Of a DNA stretch of 64,000 nucleotides, positions 7,600 to 16,327 are shown one piece after another; positions within the stretch are counted from its first letter, which is position 1; the number at the start of each line of letters is the position of its first letter. The translations under genes and the position numbers were made by a program. This stretch comes from Streptomyces spectabilis. Its GTDB lineage: Bacteria; Actinomycetota; Actinomycetes; Streptomycetales; Streptomycetaceae. The notes below the pieces were generated by a model. That model searched no databases and was not told the origin of the DNA. It saw only the letters and a program-made list of their open reading frames with translations. The DNA is taken from positions 434,001-498,000 of the forward strand of contig NZ_CP023690.1 of NCBI RefSeq assembly GCF_008704795.1, written 5' to 3'.

Positions 7600-8097
7600 T
7601 CACAGACCGCAGCCCAGCTTCTGGGTAGCGGTGGTCTTCCTGTAGCTGTCGTCCGAGTAGCCGATCAGGTCGACGTCGATGACGCTGCGGAACTCGTACA
7701 CGCCCACGTTGTACGTGCACTTGTACGCCGCCGCCGCGCGCTTGCCGCTGCCACCGCCGGAGTAGACGTTCCGCACGTCCGTGCTCAGGGTCTTCCACTG
7801 GCCCCCGCGCTTGACCTGAAGCCACACGGTGACCTTGGCCTTGACGCCCCGGGCCGGGCCGCTCAGGTTCTTCCACCAGCCGTGGGCGTTGATGTGGCCC
7901 TTCACCGTGTGCGAGAAGTGCACGTTGTCGCCGAGGGTCTGGAACGCCCCGACGCCGGAGGCGGCGCGGCCGGCCTTCGCGGTGGCGACGCTCTGCTTCC
8001 GCGGCGCGTCGGAGTCGGCGGCCCGAGCGGGCACGGCCGCGCCGACGGCGAGCAGTGTGGCCAAGGCAGCGGAAGCCGCCCCCGTACGGATACGCAC
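7600..8097 (-). CDS. Secreted protein of unknown function
   Basis: A 165-residue protein. The GTG at 8097 is chosen over an ATG 36 bases earlier because GGGGGAA lies 6-8 bases before it and it yields a clean signal peptide: MRIRTGAASAALATLLAVG, with a likely cut after AVPARA. The mature part has two cysteines (AAYKCTYNVGVYEF and QKLGCGL), which may form a disulphide, and strand-rich stretches (KVTVWLQVKRGGQWKTLSTD) suggesting a beta fold. Similar small exported proteins are common in Streptomyces and mostly unnamed. It is divergent from the acyl ligase, with 267 bases between their starts. Confidence 0.8.
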   Translation of the reverse strand: MRIRTGAASAALATLLAVGAAVPARAADSDAPRKQSVATAKAGRAASGVGAFQTLGDNVHFSHTVKGHINAHGWWKNLSGPARGVKAKVTVWLQVKRGGQWKTLSTDVRNVYSGGGSGKRAAAAYKCTYNVGVYEFRSVIDVDLIGYSDDSYRKTTATQKLGCGL

Positions 8098-8364
8098 GTG
8101 GAGTTCCCCCAAAGAGCCGTTCGGTCGCGGCACGTTCGACGCGACGTTGGTCCGCGCCGCAGTCTAAACACCTGGTCCTGGGCCTGTAGCGGCGGTGTCC
8201 CGCGACGGGGGCGCCGAGCGCACCGAACCCGGCCGAGCAGGCCGCCAGAGGAGCGAAATGTAGCCATTCGCCCCAAGCCCGGAGGGCATGCTACTCCCCC
8301 TGTTTTTGGCCGAAGTTACCCCCCGCAAGGACCCGATTTCCGAGCGGCGTGTTTGCATGTGTCC

Positions 8365-10008
8365 ATGATCATTAACGCGCAGCAAACAACCGGCCCACGC
8401 ACGTATGTGGACCGCGTCCTGGAGCACTGGCACAAGGACGAAGAGGCCGAGGCGCTCGTCCAGGGCGCACAGCGGCTGACCCGGAAGGAGGCCCGCGAGC
8501 GGCTGTTCCAGCTGGGGCACGCACTGCGTGGGCAGGGGCTCGCGCCCGGCGACGCGGTGGGTCTGTTCCTGGCCAACCGTGTGGACTCCGTCCTGGTGCA
8601 GATCGCGGTCCATCTCATCGGCTGCCGCGTCGTCTTCCTGCCGCCCGAGCCCGGGCCCGGCGAACTCGCCGCCCTGGTCGAGCAGTCCCGGGCCCGCGTC
8701 GTGGTCACCGACCCGCTCTTCGCACAGCGGGCCGCCGACGCGGCCGGCCGCAGCGTCCACGCCCCCGTGCTGCTCAGCGTCGGCCCCTGCGACCAGCCGT
8801 GCCCGGACCTGCTCGCCCTGGCGGCGGAGTGCCCGGCGGCGCGCCCCGAGGGTGTGCCCGACCCGGGAGCGGACGAAGCCGTCACCGTGCTCTACACGGG
8901 CGGCACCCTGGGCCGCCCCAAGCTCGCCGCACACAGCCACCGGCTCTACGACGTACTGGTCGACCTCGCGGAGGACGAGACGCAGGATTCCGGCCCCGGG
9001 TTCTTCCCGGCCATGGACCCGAGCACGGACCGGGTGCTCGTCTCCACGCTGCTCACGCACGGCAGTGGCCATCTCACCTCGCTCCAGGCGCTGGTGACGG
9101 GGTCCGCGCTCGTCGTGCTGCCCGAGTTCGAAGCGGGCGCGGCGCTGAAGGTGCTGCGCGAGGAGCGGATCACCGCCACCATGTTCGTACCGCCGATGCT
9201 GTACGCGCTGCTCGACCACCCGGAGGCCGTGCCCGGCGCGCTGCCCGCGCTGCGGCGGATCGTCGTCGGCGGCGCGGCCTCATCCCCCAGCAGGCTGCAA
9301 CAGGCCGTCGAGGTCTTCGGCCCGGTGCTCAGCCAGGGCTACGGGCAGTCGGAGGCGCTCGGCATCGCCGCGTTCGGCGCGGAGGACCTCGCGTCGGAGG
9401 CGGCCCGCCGCCCCGAGCTGTGGCGGAGCTGCGGGCGCGCGATATCCGACACCGAGATCGAGATCCAGGACGAGGACAGCGGCGCGGCGCTGCCCGTCGG
9501 GCAGGTCGGCGAGGTGTGCGTACGGGGCGAGACGGTGATGCTCGGCTACTACGAGGACCCGCAGCGCACCGCCGAGGCGATGCGGGACGGCTGGCTGCGC
9601 ACGGGGGACGTGGGCTACCTCGACGCCGAGGGGTACCTCTACCTCGTCGACCGGGCCAAAGACATCATCGTCACCGGCAGCACCAGCGACAACGTCTACT
9701 CCCGGGTCCTGGAGGACTTCCTGCTCACGCTGCCCGGCGTGCGCAATGCGGCGGCCCTTGGCGTACCCGACGAGGAGTACGGAGAGGCCGTGCAGATCTT
9801 CCTCGCCACTGCCGAGGGCGCCGAAGTCGACCCGGACGCGGTGAGCGCGGCCGTGACCGCCGCGCTGGGAGAGCTGTACACGCCGCGCAAGACCGTGCTG
9901 CTCTCCCAGCTGCCCACGACCAAGGTCGGCAAGGTGGACAAGAAGGCACTCCGCGCCACATGGGTCACCGGCGCCCAGGACGCCCCGCTCACCACGGTCG
10001 AGGGCTGA
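8365..10008 (+). CDS. AMP-dependent acyl-CoA/acyl-AMP ligase (ANL superfamily)
   Basis: A 547-residue adenylate-forming enzyme that activates a carboxylic acid with ATP. Motifs in order: VLYTGGTLGRPK (P-loop, the usual SGTT replaced by GGTL), SQGYGQSEALG, GWLRTGDVGYLD, YLVDRAKDIIVTGSTSDNVY (hinge and C-terminal subdomain), and TTKVGKVDKKALR with the C-terminal catalytic lysine. Length fits a stand-alone ligase. The ATG at 8365 has only weak ribosome-site sequence; GTG at 8359 is an alternative and a leaderless mRNA is possible. It is not next to the NRPS genes, but an acyl donor is needed if the peptide is a lipopeptide; this link is speculation. Substrate unknown. Confidence 0.88.
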   Translation: MIINAQQTTGPRTYVDRVLEHWHKDEEAEALVQGAQRLTRKEARERLFQLGHALRGQGLAPGDAVGLFLANRVDSVLVQIAVHLIGCRVVFLPPEPGPGELAALVEQSRARVVVTDPLFAQRAADAAGRSVHAPVLLSVGPCDQPCPDLLALAAECPAARPEGVPDPGADEAVTVLYTGGTLGRPKLAAHSHRLYDVLVDLAEDETQDSGPGFFPAMDPSTDRVLVSTLLTHGSGHLTSLQALVTGSALVVLPEFEAGAALKVLREERITATMFVPPMLYALLDHPEAVPGALPALRRIVVGGAASSPSRLQQAVEVFGPVLSQGYGQSEALGIAAFGAEDLASEAARRPELWRSCGRAISDTEIEIQDEDSGAALPVGQVGEVCVRGETVMLGYYEDPQRTAEAMRDGWLRTGDVGYLDAEGYLYLVDRAKDIIVTGSTSDNVYSRVLEDFLLTLPGVRNAAALGVPDEEYGEAVQIFLATAEGAEVDPDAVSAAVTAALGELYTPRKTVLLSQLPTTKVGKVDKKALRATWVTGAQDAPLTTVEG

Positions 10009-10256
10009 TCGACGCGGTCTGCGACGTGACCGGCACGGCGTGCGGACGCACCGACCGCCCCGGGCGGGCTCCCCGGCTCGCCCGGGTCCCGGTGGTCGCG
10101 TCGGTGACATCCGTGCGCGCCGTGCCGGTACGGAATGCGCCACTTCCGGAAATCCCGTCGCGATAGCGATTTCGACGTACTGATCCGCTGCACGCGCCGC
10201 CGCTGCCATAGCTGTCATAACTGCCGGGCGATCAATTCCAGCGTCCTTTCCTGCTA
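10009..10256. other. Intergenic sequence before the 10257 promoter
   Basis: No gene is seen. GC-rich at first, then AT-richer towards the promoter. Confidence 0.4.
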
Positions 10257-10285
10257 TTGACGCTCGATGTGATGCGGCGTATATC
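10257..10285 (+). promoter_or_regulatory. Probable sigma-70-type promoter of the 10417 gene
   Basis: TTGACG at 10257-10262 and TATATC at 10280-10285 are 17 bp apart, close to the vegetative consensus and unusual in such GC-rich DNA. It would give a leader of about 125 bases. Both boxes are read by eye. Confidence 0.5.
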
Positions 10286-10325
10286 TCTTGTCACCGCAAC
10301 CGGTACAGCGGAGTGATCGGATATT

Positions 10326-10349
10326 CCCCGGGGCCGCGGAGCCCCGGGG
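10326..10349 (+). promoter_or_regulatory. Leader hairpin before the 10417 gene
   Basis: A perfect 9-bp stem (CCCCGGGGC at 10326-10334, complement at 10341-10349) with a 6-base loop in the predicted leader, about 70 bases before the start codon. It could act as an attenuator or mRNA stabiliser. Confidence 0.4.
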
Positions 10350-10416
10350 GACGGCCGCCCGGGACAGGGGAGTTTCCCGGCAATCCGCTGCCGCGAAACA
10401 AGGGGGTCGAACATAT

Positions 10417-11364
10417 ATGCTTCGCATCACGGCCGATATCTTCTCCGGCCGCCCCGATCCGGTGTCCGACATCACCGACGAGAGCGAAGTACGGGCGCTG
10501 CTCCGTGAGGTGGACAGCAATCGGAGCCTGTTCCTCAGTGAGGCGCCCCCCGAGGGCGGTCTCGGCGTACGGGGATTCTGGCTCGAACCTCTGAACGACG
10601 AGCTGGGCAGCGACTTCGGCACCGAGCCGAGGCTGTATCTCCCGGTCGGCGCCCAGGCCCGCGGTGGCCGCGCGGCCGAAATCGGCGAGCGGCTCGTCAC
10701 CTTGATGGAGAGCGGGGAGCCCGCCGCCTCCGGTGAAGCGGCGGAGGTCATGGACGCCTCGCTGCGCGACTTCGTGATTCCGCAACTGGCGGTCCCCGCC
10801 AGGGTCACCGTCACCGACCAGACCACGTCGACGGGAGCGGGACCGGAAGCCGAGGACGGCTCGGCCGAGGGATCGGCGGAGGTCTCCACGAAAGCCGCCT
10901 GCACCATTGAACTCGGAGCGTTCAACCCGGGATTCTGGAACAACGACTCGACTGTCCGACTGAACAACAACTGCTACAACTACGCGAGCAACTGGCGGAC
11001 GAATACGTTCGCCCAGCCGGGCCGTGGTTGCGGCAACATGTACAAGGCCATCACCTGTGCCGAAGTGACGCGTGCTTCGCTGTGCGACGGAATGCACCAC
11101 CGGTTCGACTGCTTCCCCGACACCGAAAAGCCGCGCTACTTGGTCGCGCTTGTCATCGCCCCCGGCCCCGGCTTCATCGACTTCCACTGGTTCCGCAAGC
11201 AGAACGAGGGATTCTGGGGCCACAAGCCCGGCAGCACGGCCGCCCGCAACACGGACAACAGCGGAAACGTCATCTTCAACCCGGAGACCGCCAACCGTGG
11301 TCCGTACACGGTATTTTGCGGCTACTTCTACGGGTGCAACTCGCAACGCCAGCGGATAAGGTAG
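10417..11364 (+). CDS. Two-domain protein: SGRPDP-type N-terminal domain plus Cys/His candidate enzyme domain
   Basis: A 315-residue protein; ATG at 10417 follows AGGGGG. Residues 1-110 start ITADIFSGRPDP and include GGLGVRGFWLEPL near 48-59; the same pattern makes up the whole of the next gene's product. Residues about 125-160 are a low-complexity Ala/Gly/Glu/Ser linker. The C-terminal domain (about 160-315) has LNNNCYNYASNW with Cys186, FIDFHWFRKQ with His257, and NTDNSGN with Asp280, an order that fits a papain-like Cys-His-Asp enzyme (protease, amidase or deamidase). It contains seven further cysteines. No signal peptide is seen. I cannot name the family. A strong promoter candidate and leader hairpin precede it; a terminator follows at 11372-11399. 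Confidence 0.75.
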   Translation: MLRITADIFSGRPDPVSDITDESEVRALLREVDSNRSLFLSEAPPEGGLGVRGFWLEPLNDELGSDFGTEPRLYLPVGAQARGGRAAEIGERLVTLMESGEPAASGEAAEVMDASLRDFVIPQLAVPARVTVTDQTTSTGAGPEAEDGSAEGSAEVSTKAACTIELGAFNPGFWNNDSTVRLNNNCYNYASNWRTNTFAQPGRGCGNMYKAITCAEVTRASLCDGMHHRFDCFPDTEKPRYLVALVIAPGPGFIDFHWFRKQNEGFWGHKPGSTAARNTDNSGNVIFNPETANRGPYTVFCGYFYGCNSQRQRIR

Positions 11365-11371
11365 CGGGCCC

Positions 11372-11399
11372 AGCGCCCTCCCCGAGCCGGGAGGGCGCT
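11372..11399 (+). terminator. Terminator between the two SGR-domain genes
   Basis: A perfect 11-bp stem (AGCGCCCTCCC and complement) with a 6-base loop and a short TT tail, 8 bases after the stop at 11364. Confidence 0.75.
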
Positions 11400-11448
11400 T
11401 TCCGCAGCCGGGGCGGACCACCGGCACGGCCTCCAGGGAATGACCGGT

Positions 11449-11799
11449 ATGGATGTGGAGATCGACCTCTACAGCGGACGGCGGAATCCGGTGTTCGGCC
11501 TCGCGCCGGAAGCCGAGGCGGACCTGATGTGCCGGATCGCCACCCTGCCCCTCGCGCCGCCCGGGGCCGCCCCCCTCCAGGGGCTCGGCTACCGAGGCCT
11601 ACGCATCACCAATGGCCCGGCGGCCAACATCGCGGAGATCGTGGTGTCCGGCGAAGTGGTCGTCGTCCGCGACCGCGACGGCGCGGAGCGGGTGCTCCGC
11701 GACGAGGGACGCGCGGTGGAGCACTGGCTCGCCGACCTCGCCGCGGCCAGCCTGGAGCCGACGGAGGCATCGGTGCTGCGCCGGGAGCTGCGGGGCTGA
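11449..11799 (+). CDS. Stand-alone SGR-domain protein
   Basis: A 116-residue protein. It opens DVEIDLYSGRRNPVFGL and continues GLGYRGLRI, then a strand pair and a C-terminal helix (AVEHWLADLAAASLEP), following the N-terminal domain of the preceding protein position by position. The ATG at 11449 is preferred over the one at 11440, because AGGGA is about ten bases before the former and touches the latter. The shared domain and adjacency suggest a functional link: for example an inhibitor, immunity partner or pseudo-substrate of the Cys/His enzyme. A terminator lies between the genes, so they may be transcribed separately. Function unknown. Confidence 0.75.
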   Translation: MDVEIDLYSGRRNPVFGLAPEAEADLMCRIATLPLAPPGAAPLQGLGYRGLRITNGPAANIAEIVVSGEVVVVRDRDGAERVLRDEGRAVEHWLADLAAASLEPTEASVLRRELRG

Positions 11800-11834
11800 C
11801 CCGGAGCCACACTCCACCCGCCCTCCCTGCGAGG

Positions 11835-12620
11835 TCACCAGAACTGGGACAGCGGGCCCACCTTGTACGCCGTCGTGTCGACGCTGATGCTGCCGGCGAA
11901 GGGGTGGTCGAGGACTACGACGAGCAGCAGGCTGAATCCGATGAGGGCGGCGACCGAGGCGACGAAGAGGAGTTGGACGCGGCGGCTGTTGATGCCGTAG
12001 AGGAAGGTCAGGGGGATGAATGCCAGGGCGGCGCCGTACACCAGCGTCTTCAGCAGTCCGGGCAGTTCCTGGTCGGCGATGGTCATGCGGGCGCGGCGCT
12101 GGGTGACCACCTCGTTGAGGTCGTCGGTCGCCTTGCGGTAGAAGGCCTTCTCCCTCTCCGTACGCGGTTCGTAGGTCTGGAGCGCGGTGAACAGGTCGCG
12201 CATCTGCTGTTGGGCGACGGAGTACCGGGGCTTCCCGGTGCGCATGAGGGGCCACTGCACGTCGACCACCTTGTGGATGTAGGCGCCGACGGCCGCGTGG
12301 ACGCGGTCGCGCCGGGAAGGCGGGAACACCTCGCTGTCCCAGGTGAGCTGGGCCAGGGACGAAGCCTCGCGCTGCACCACCGCGTCGGCCTCCTGCGCCT
12401 GGGTCCACAGCGTCACCACGACGAACGCGAGAATGATGCCGTAGATGGCGCCGTACATGCCGAGGACGACTCCGACCATGTCGTTGTGCTGGCCGTCTGC
12501 CAGCTCCGGGTGCAGCCGGTGCGTCAGTACGCTGCCCGCCAGTGCCAGGACGACGATGCCGCCGACGATGACGGCGGCGATCGCAGTGGTGGACATGTTG
12601 TTCAGCAGCCACAGTTCCAC
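11835..12620 (-). CDS. DUF4239 membrane protein
   Basis: A 261-residue integral membrane protein. Two hydrophobic helices lie near the N-terminus (IAAVIVGGIVVLALAGSVL and VVLGMYGAIYGIILAFVVV) and two near the C-terminus (TLVYGAALAFIPLTFLYGI, LFVASVAALIGFSLLLVVV), with a soluble helical stretch of about 110 residues between. The conserved LDHPFAGSISV at the end is typical of DUF4239 (bestrophin-like) proteins, whose role is not established. The GTG at 12620 is chosen because GGGGGG lies directly upstream. It converges on the small SGR-domain gene, 35 bases apart, and is a single-gene unit. Confidence 0.85.
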   Translation of the reverse strand: MELWLLNNMSTTAIAAVIVGGIVVLALAGSVLTHRLHPELADGQHNDMVGVVLGMYGAIYGIILAFVVVTLWTQAQEADAVVQREASSLAQLTWDSEVFPPSRRDRVHAAVGAYIHKVVDVQWPLMRTGKPRYSVAQQQMRDLFTALQTYEPRTEREKAFYRKATDDLNEVVTQRRARMTIADQELPGLLKTLVYGAALAFIPLTFLYGINSRRVQLLFVASVAALIGFSLLLVVVLDHPFAGSISVDTTAYKVGPLSQFW

Positions 12621-12757
12621 AGGCCCCCCAGGCGGAGTCTCACGCTGAGTCGGCGAGACAACAGGCAAGCAAGCACGCTCATTTGTGCTGCGTCACTGCA
12701 GCCACCGATATGCCTGGGAGGCGCGTTCGCCACTCGGAAGGGGGAAACCGTCAGGGG

Positions 12758-13999
12758 TCAGCGCCTTCGCAGACGGGTGGAGAGGACCGCCATGGTGGCC
12801 ATGAGGGCCGGGAGGACCAGCATCGCTGTGCGCAGGGTGGTGGATTCGGTGAGGGCGCCGATGACGGGCGGCCCCGCCAGGAAGCCTAAGTAGCCGACCG
12901 CGGAGACGGCGGCGATGGCGGGGCCGGGGCGTTCGGGGTCGAGGTCGGCCGCGTGGCTGAAGACGACGGGGATGACGGCGGCCATGCCCAGGCCGAGCAG
13001 CCCATAGCCCAGGAAACCGGCGAGGACCGTGGGCGAGGCGATCGGGATCAGCGCGCCCACCCCGGCGACCGCCGCGCAGCCCAGGGTGAAGCGGGTCGTA
13101 CCGACGCGGGAGCGGACGCGGTCGGCGGAGAGCCGTCCGACGACCATCCCGGCCGAGAAGACGGCGAACCCCACGCCCGCCAGGCCCGCCGACGCGCCCG
13201 TCACCTCGTGCAGATAGACCGCGCCCCAGTCGTTCACGACCCCCTCCCCCATCAGCGCGCAGAACGCGACGAGACCGGGGATCCACAGGCCGGGGCCCGG
13301 CAGCGCCAGGAGCGGGCCGGAGTCCTCCGCCGTCCGCTCCGCCCGCCGCTCCTCGGGCACGAGGGCGGTCGCCGCCCAGGCCGCCACCGCGCACAGCACC
13401 ACCGCGGTGACGGCGAAGTGCGGCCCGGTGCCCACGCCCGCCGACGCCACGATGCCGCCGGCGCCCGCCCCCACGATGCCGCCGAGGCTGAACATCGCGT
13501 GGAAGCCGCCGAGCACCGGCCGCCCGTAGGCCCGTTCGACCAGGACGCCCTGGGTGTTCATCGCCACGTCGACGGCGGTGTTGCCGCAGGCGAACAGCGC
13601 GAGCGTCGCCGTGAGCAGGGCGAGCCCGGGGACGAAGGCGAGCCCGGCGAGCGCCGCCAGATAGACGGCCATCCCTGCGCAGAGCACCGCCCGGCTGCCG
13701 TACCGGGCCACCAGGCCGCCCACCAGCGGCAGGCCGACGAAGGCCCCGCCGCTCAGACCCACGAGCGCCACCGCCAGCTCCCCCGCGGAGAGGTCGAGCC
13801 GGTCCTGGACCGCGGGGACGCGGGCCGCCCAGGTGGCGAAGGCGGCGCCGGTGACGAAGAAGACCGTGCTCACGGCCAGCCGCATCGCTCTCAGGCGGGC
13901 CGTGGAGCCGGGGCCTGGGTGGAGGTGGCTGTCCGGGACTTTCAGGGGTGGGTGGTGCTCCGTCCTGTCCGGCGGTGCCCCGTCCGGCTTCTTCCCCAT
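12758..13999 (-). CDS. MFS transporter (YbjJ-like)
   Basis: A 413-residue transporter with about 12 membrane helices after a charged 38-residue N-terminus. The first helices carry the MFS pattern GAAFATWAARVPAVQDRL, then GGAFVGLPLVGGLVARYGSR, the motif A region, and the central loop is Glu/Arg rich (LVPEERRAERTAEDSG). MFS proteins with AARVP and FGCGNTAVDVAMN-like sequence (here FACGNTAVDVAMN) belong to the YbjJ/fucose-permease-like branch. It is the last gene of a likely operon with the aminotransferase (37 bases upstream) and the epimerase, so it may export or import the sugar-like product of those enzymes. Substrate unknown. Confidence 0.85.
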   Translation of the reverse strand: MGKKPDGAPPDRTEHHPPLKVPDSHLHPGPGSTARLRAMRLAVSTVFFVTGAAFATWAARVPAVQDRLDLSAGELAVALVGLSGGAFVGLPLVGGLVARYGSRAVLCAGMAVYLAALAGLAFVPGLALLTATLALFACGNTAVDVAMNTQGVLVERAYGRPVLGGFHAMFSLGGIVGAGAGGIVASAGVGTGPHFAVTAVVLCAVAAWAATALVPEERRAERTAEDSGPLLALPGPGLWIPGLVAFCALMGEGVVNDWGAVYLHEVTGASAGLAGVGFAVFSAGMVVGRLSADRVRSRVGTTRFTLGCAAVAGVGALIPIASPTVLAGFLGYGLLGLGMAAVIPVVFSHAADLDPERPGPAIAAVSAVGYLGFLAGPPVIGALTESTTLRTAMLVLPALMATMAVLSTRLRRR

Positions 14000-14036
14000 C
14001 GGCGTGCGGGTCCTTTCCTGTGCTCGTCCTGTGCCG

Positions 14037-15350
14037 CTACGGGGCTTCGGCCGCCCTGCGCCGTGCCAGCGCGAGCAGGGCGTCCCGCTCTTCCACCAGG
14101 ACCTTGTGGAAGACGTCGGCGAACAACCTCATGGTCCCCTCGTCGTTCGGCGGGCCCAGGGAGCTGAAGCTCTGGCCGAGGACCAGTCTGCGGCGGCAGA
14201 TCTCCTCGCTCACCGGATACTCCTCCGGACGGTACGCGTGCCCGGGGGCGGCGTGGCCGCAGGTCCACGGGCAGCCCCGGCCGTATCCGCGCAGGTCCTG
14301 GAAGAGGGTCTGCGCGGGGACCGGCCGCGGCTGCCAGCGCATGATGCCGAGGCCCTCGGCGTTCACGGCCTCTTCGAGGGCGTCGCGGAACGCCTCCACG
14401 GGCACGTCGGCCGGGTCGAGGCCGAGCTCCTCCGGCATGACGAGCAGCGGGTAGAAGAAGTAGACGTGCGTGCGGTCGGCCGGGACGACCGGCGGGCGGA
14501 TGCCCGGGACTCCCGCGAGGGCGGCGGTGAGCGCCGCGCCGTTGGCCTCGCGGGCGCGGGTCATCTCCGGCAGCCGGGCGAGCTGGGAGCGGGCGAAGGC
14601 CGCGGCGAGCACGTCGATGCGGTAGTTCCAGCCCATGATGCGGGCGTTGTAGTCCCGCCCCTGGCCCGGCAGTTCCTCGCCGAACATCAGCACCCGCCGG
14701 GCGAGCTTGAACTGCTCCTCGTCCCGGGTCGCGAAGAGTCCGCCCTCGCCGAGCGCCGAGAGGGTCTTCGAGCCGTTGAGACTGGCCCCGCTCATGGCGC
14801 CGAGCGAACCCACCGGGCGGCCGCGGTAGGTGGCGCCGTGGGCCTGGGCCGCGTCCTCGATGAGCGTCAGGCCGTGTCGTTCGGCGACGGCGGCCAGGGC
14901 GTCGTGGTCGGCGGGCAGACCGTTCAGGTCGACGGCGATGATCGCGCGCGTACGGGAGGTGATCCGCTCCTCGATCAGCGCGGGGTCGAGGGCGAACGTG
15001 TCGATGTCCGTGTCGACGAAGACGGGGATCGCGTTGGCCTGGAGCACGCACGACGCCGATGCCAGGAAGGTGTCGGCGGGCACGAGCACCTCGTCGCCCG
15101 GCTCGACGCCCGCGGCGGCGATCGCCATGTGCAGGGCCGCCGTACCGGAGTTGGCGGCCAGGACGTACGGCATGGAGGTGTACTCCCCCCACGCCTCCTC
15201 CAGTTCCCGCACCGCCCGCATCGGCCAGTGCCAGGGCGTGGCCGCGTCCAGGGCGTCGAGTACGGCCTTGCGGTCCGCGTCGACGATGTGCGGCCACGGC
15301 GCGACCGCGCCCTCGGGCACGAGCCGGGTGCCGCCGTCGAGCGCTAACAT
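14037..15350 (-). CDS. DegT/DnrJ/EryC1-family PLP aminotransferase
   Basis: A 437-residue PLP enzyme that typically transfers an amino group to a keto-sugar or keto-cyclitol. VLAANSGTAALHMAIAAAG binds the cofactor phosphate, DAAQAHGATYRGRPVGSLG contains the PLP-ring Asp, and SLNGSKTLSALGEGGLF holds the Schiff-base lysine. The length (about 60 above the usual 375) and the C-terminal GCPWTCGHAAPGHAYRPEEY are closer to the scyllo-inosose aminotransferase branch. The ATG at 15350 overlaps the stop of the epimerase (15344-15346), so translation is probably coupled. Codon 2 is TTA, so expression should need the bldA tRNA and thus be developmentally timed. Confidence 0.9.
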   Translation of the reverse strand: MLALDGGTRLVPEGAVAPWPHIVDADRKAVLDALDAATPWHWPMRAVRELEEAWGEYTSMPYVLAANSGTAALHMAIAAAGVEPGDEVLVPADTFLASASCVLQANAIPVFVDTDIDTFALDPALIEERITSRTRAIIAVDLNGLPADHDALAAVAERHGLTLIEDAAQAHGATYRGRPVGSLGAMSGASLNGSKTLSALGEGGLFATRDEEQFKLARRVLMFGEELPGQGRDYNARIMGWNYRIDVLAAAFARSQLARLPEMTRAREANGAALTAALAGVPGIRPPVVPADRTHVYFFYPLLVMPEELGLDPADVPVEAFRDALEEAVNAEGLGIMRWQPRPVPAQTLFQDLRGYGRGCPWTCGHAAPGHAYRPEEYPVSEEICRRRLVLGQSFSSLGPPNDEGTMRLFADVFHKVLVEERDALLALARRRAAEAP

Positions 15351-16327
15351 GCCGCGGCCTCCGTCAGGCGCCTGCGCTCCGGCCGCTCCTTGCGGAACAC
15401 CGCCTTCGCCGTGGGGAGTTCGGGGAAGGGGCCGAGGGCGGCGGCCAGCGATTCCAGACCGTCCGCCAGCGGGATCGCGGGGCTGAAGCCGAGGGCGGCG
15501 AGCCGGGAGACGTCGGCGACGAGGGAGAAGCTGTCCTCCAGGCTGCTGTCGTCGGCGTCGAGGAGCGCGGGCCGCCCGGTGGCCTTGCCGACCGCCTCTG
15601 CGAGATCGCGCAGTGACACCTCCGTGCCGCTGCCCAGGTTGTACGTCTCGCCGTCCAGGCCCCGCTCCGCGAGGGTGACGAGGGCCCCGCACAGGTCTTC
15701 GACGTGGATGAAGTCCCGCGTCTTGCGGTCGATGTCCCCGACGACGGGGATCGGCATTTCGTTGAGGTGCCAGCGCAGGAACTGCGACACCTCGCCGCCC
15801 GCGCGGCTCGGGTCCTCGCCGGGTCCGTAGACGACGAAGGAACGCCCGATCACGACGGGCAGACCGGCGGACTGCTGCAGGCTGCGCAGGGTGAGTTCGC
15901 CGGAGAGCTTGGAGGCCCCGTACGGCAGGAAGGGCTGGGTGGGGTGGTCCTCGCCCATCGGTGAGGAGCGCGGGGTGCCGTAGACGATCGCGGAGGAGAG
16001 GTAGACGAGGCGCTGGACGCCGAGTTCGAGGCAGGCGTTGCCCACGTTGCAGGTGCCCAGGGCGTTGAGGTGGAAGTCGTGGCGGGGCTTCTCGACCGAC
16101 ACGGTGCCACTCGCGTTGCCCGCCAGGTGGAAGACGACGTCGGCTCCTTGCAGGGCGAGCAGGGTCTCGCCGTAGTCGCGCAGGTCGGCGCGGGCGTGCC
16201 GCACGCCGGGCAAGGCCGCGACGTGCGCGGGGAGTTCCGCGTGATCGACGACGGTGATCTTCTTGTCGAGGCGGCTGAGGCTGGTGACCAGATGGCTGCC
16301 GACGAAACCGGCACCCCCGGTCACCAC
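15344..16327 (-). CDS. NAD-dependent sugar epimerase/dehydratase (extended SDR), start uncertain
   Basis: About 327 residues. The Rossmann motif TGGAGFVGSHLVTSL is at the very start, YLSSAIVYGTP gives the catalytic Ser region, and PYGASKLSGELTLRS the YxxxK pair. Such enzymes act on nucleotide sugars (4-epimerase or 4,6-dehydratase type). The start is unclear. An ATG at 16344 with the expected MSTTK opening is out of frame by one base and stops after seven codons; inserting one G would join it to VVVTGGAGF. In the sequence as given, GTG at 16327 is the nearest in-frame start but has a poor ribosome site. The gene overlaps the aminotransferase start and probably supplies its substrate pathway. 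Confidence 0.8.
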   Translation of the reverse strand: MVTGGAGFVGSHLVTSLSRLDKKITVVDHAELPAHVAALPGVRHARADLRDYGETLLALQGADVVFHLAGNASGTVSVEKPRHDFHLNALGTCNVGNACLELGVQRLVYLSSAIVYGTPRSSPMGEDHPTQPFLPYGASKLSGELTLRSLQQSAGLPVVIGRSFVVYGPGEDPSRAGGEVSQFLRWHLNEMPIPVVGDIDRKTRDFIHVEDLCGALVTLAERGLDGETYNLGSGTEVSLRDLAEAVGKATGRPALLDADDSSLEDSFSLVADVSRLAALGFSPAIPLADGLESLAAALGPFPELPTAKAVFRKERPERRRLTEAAAC

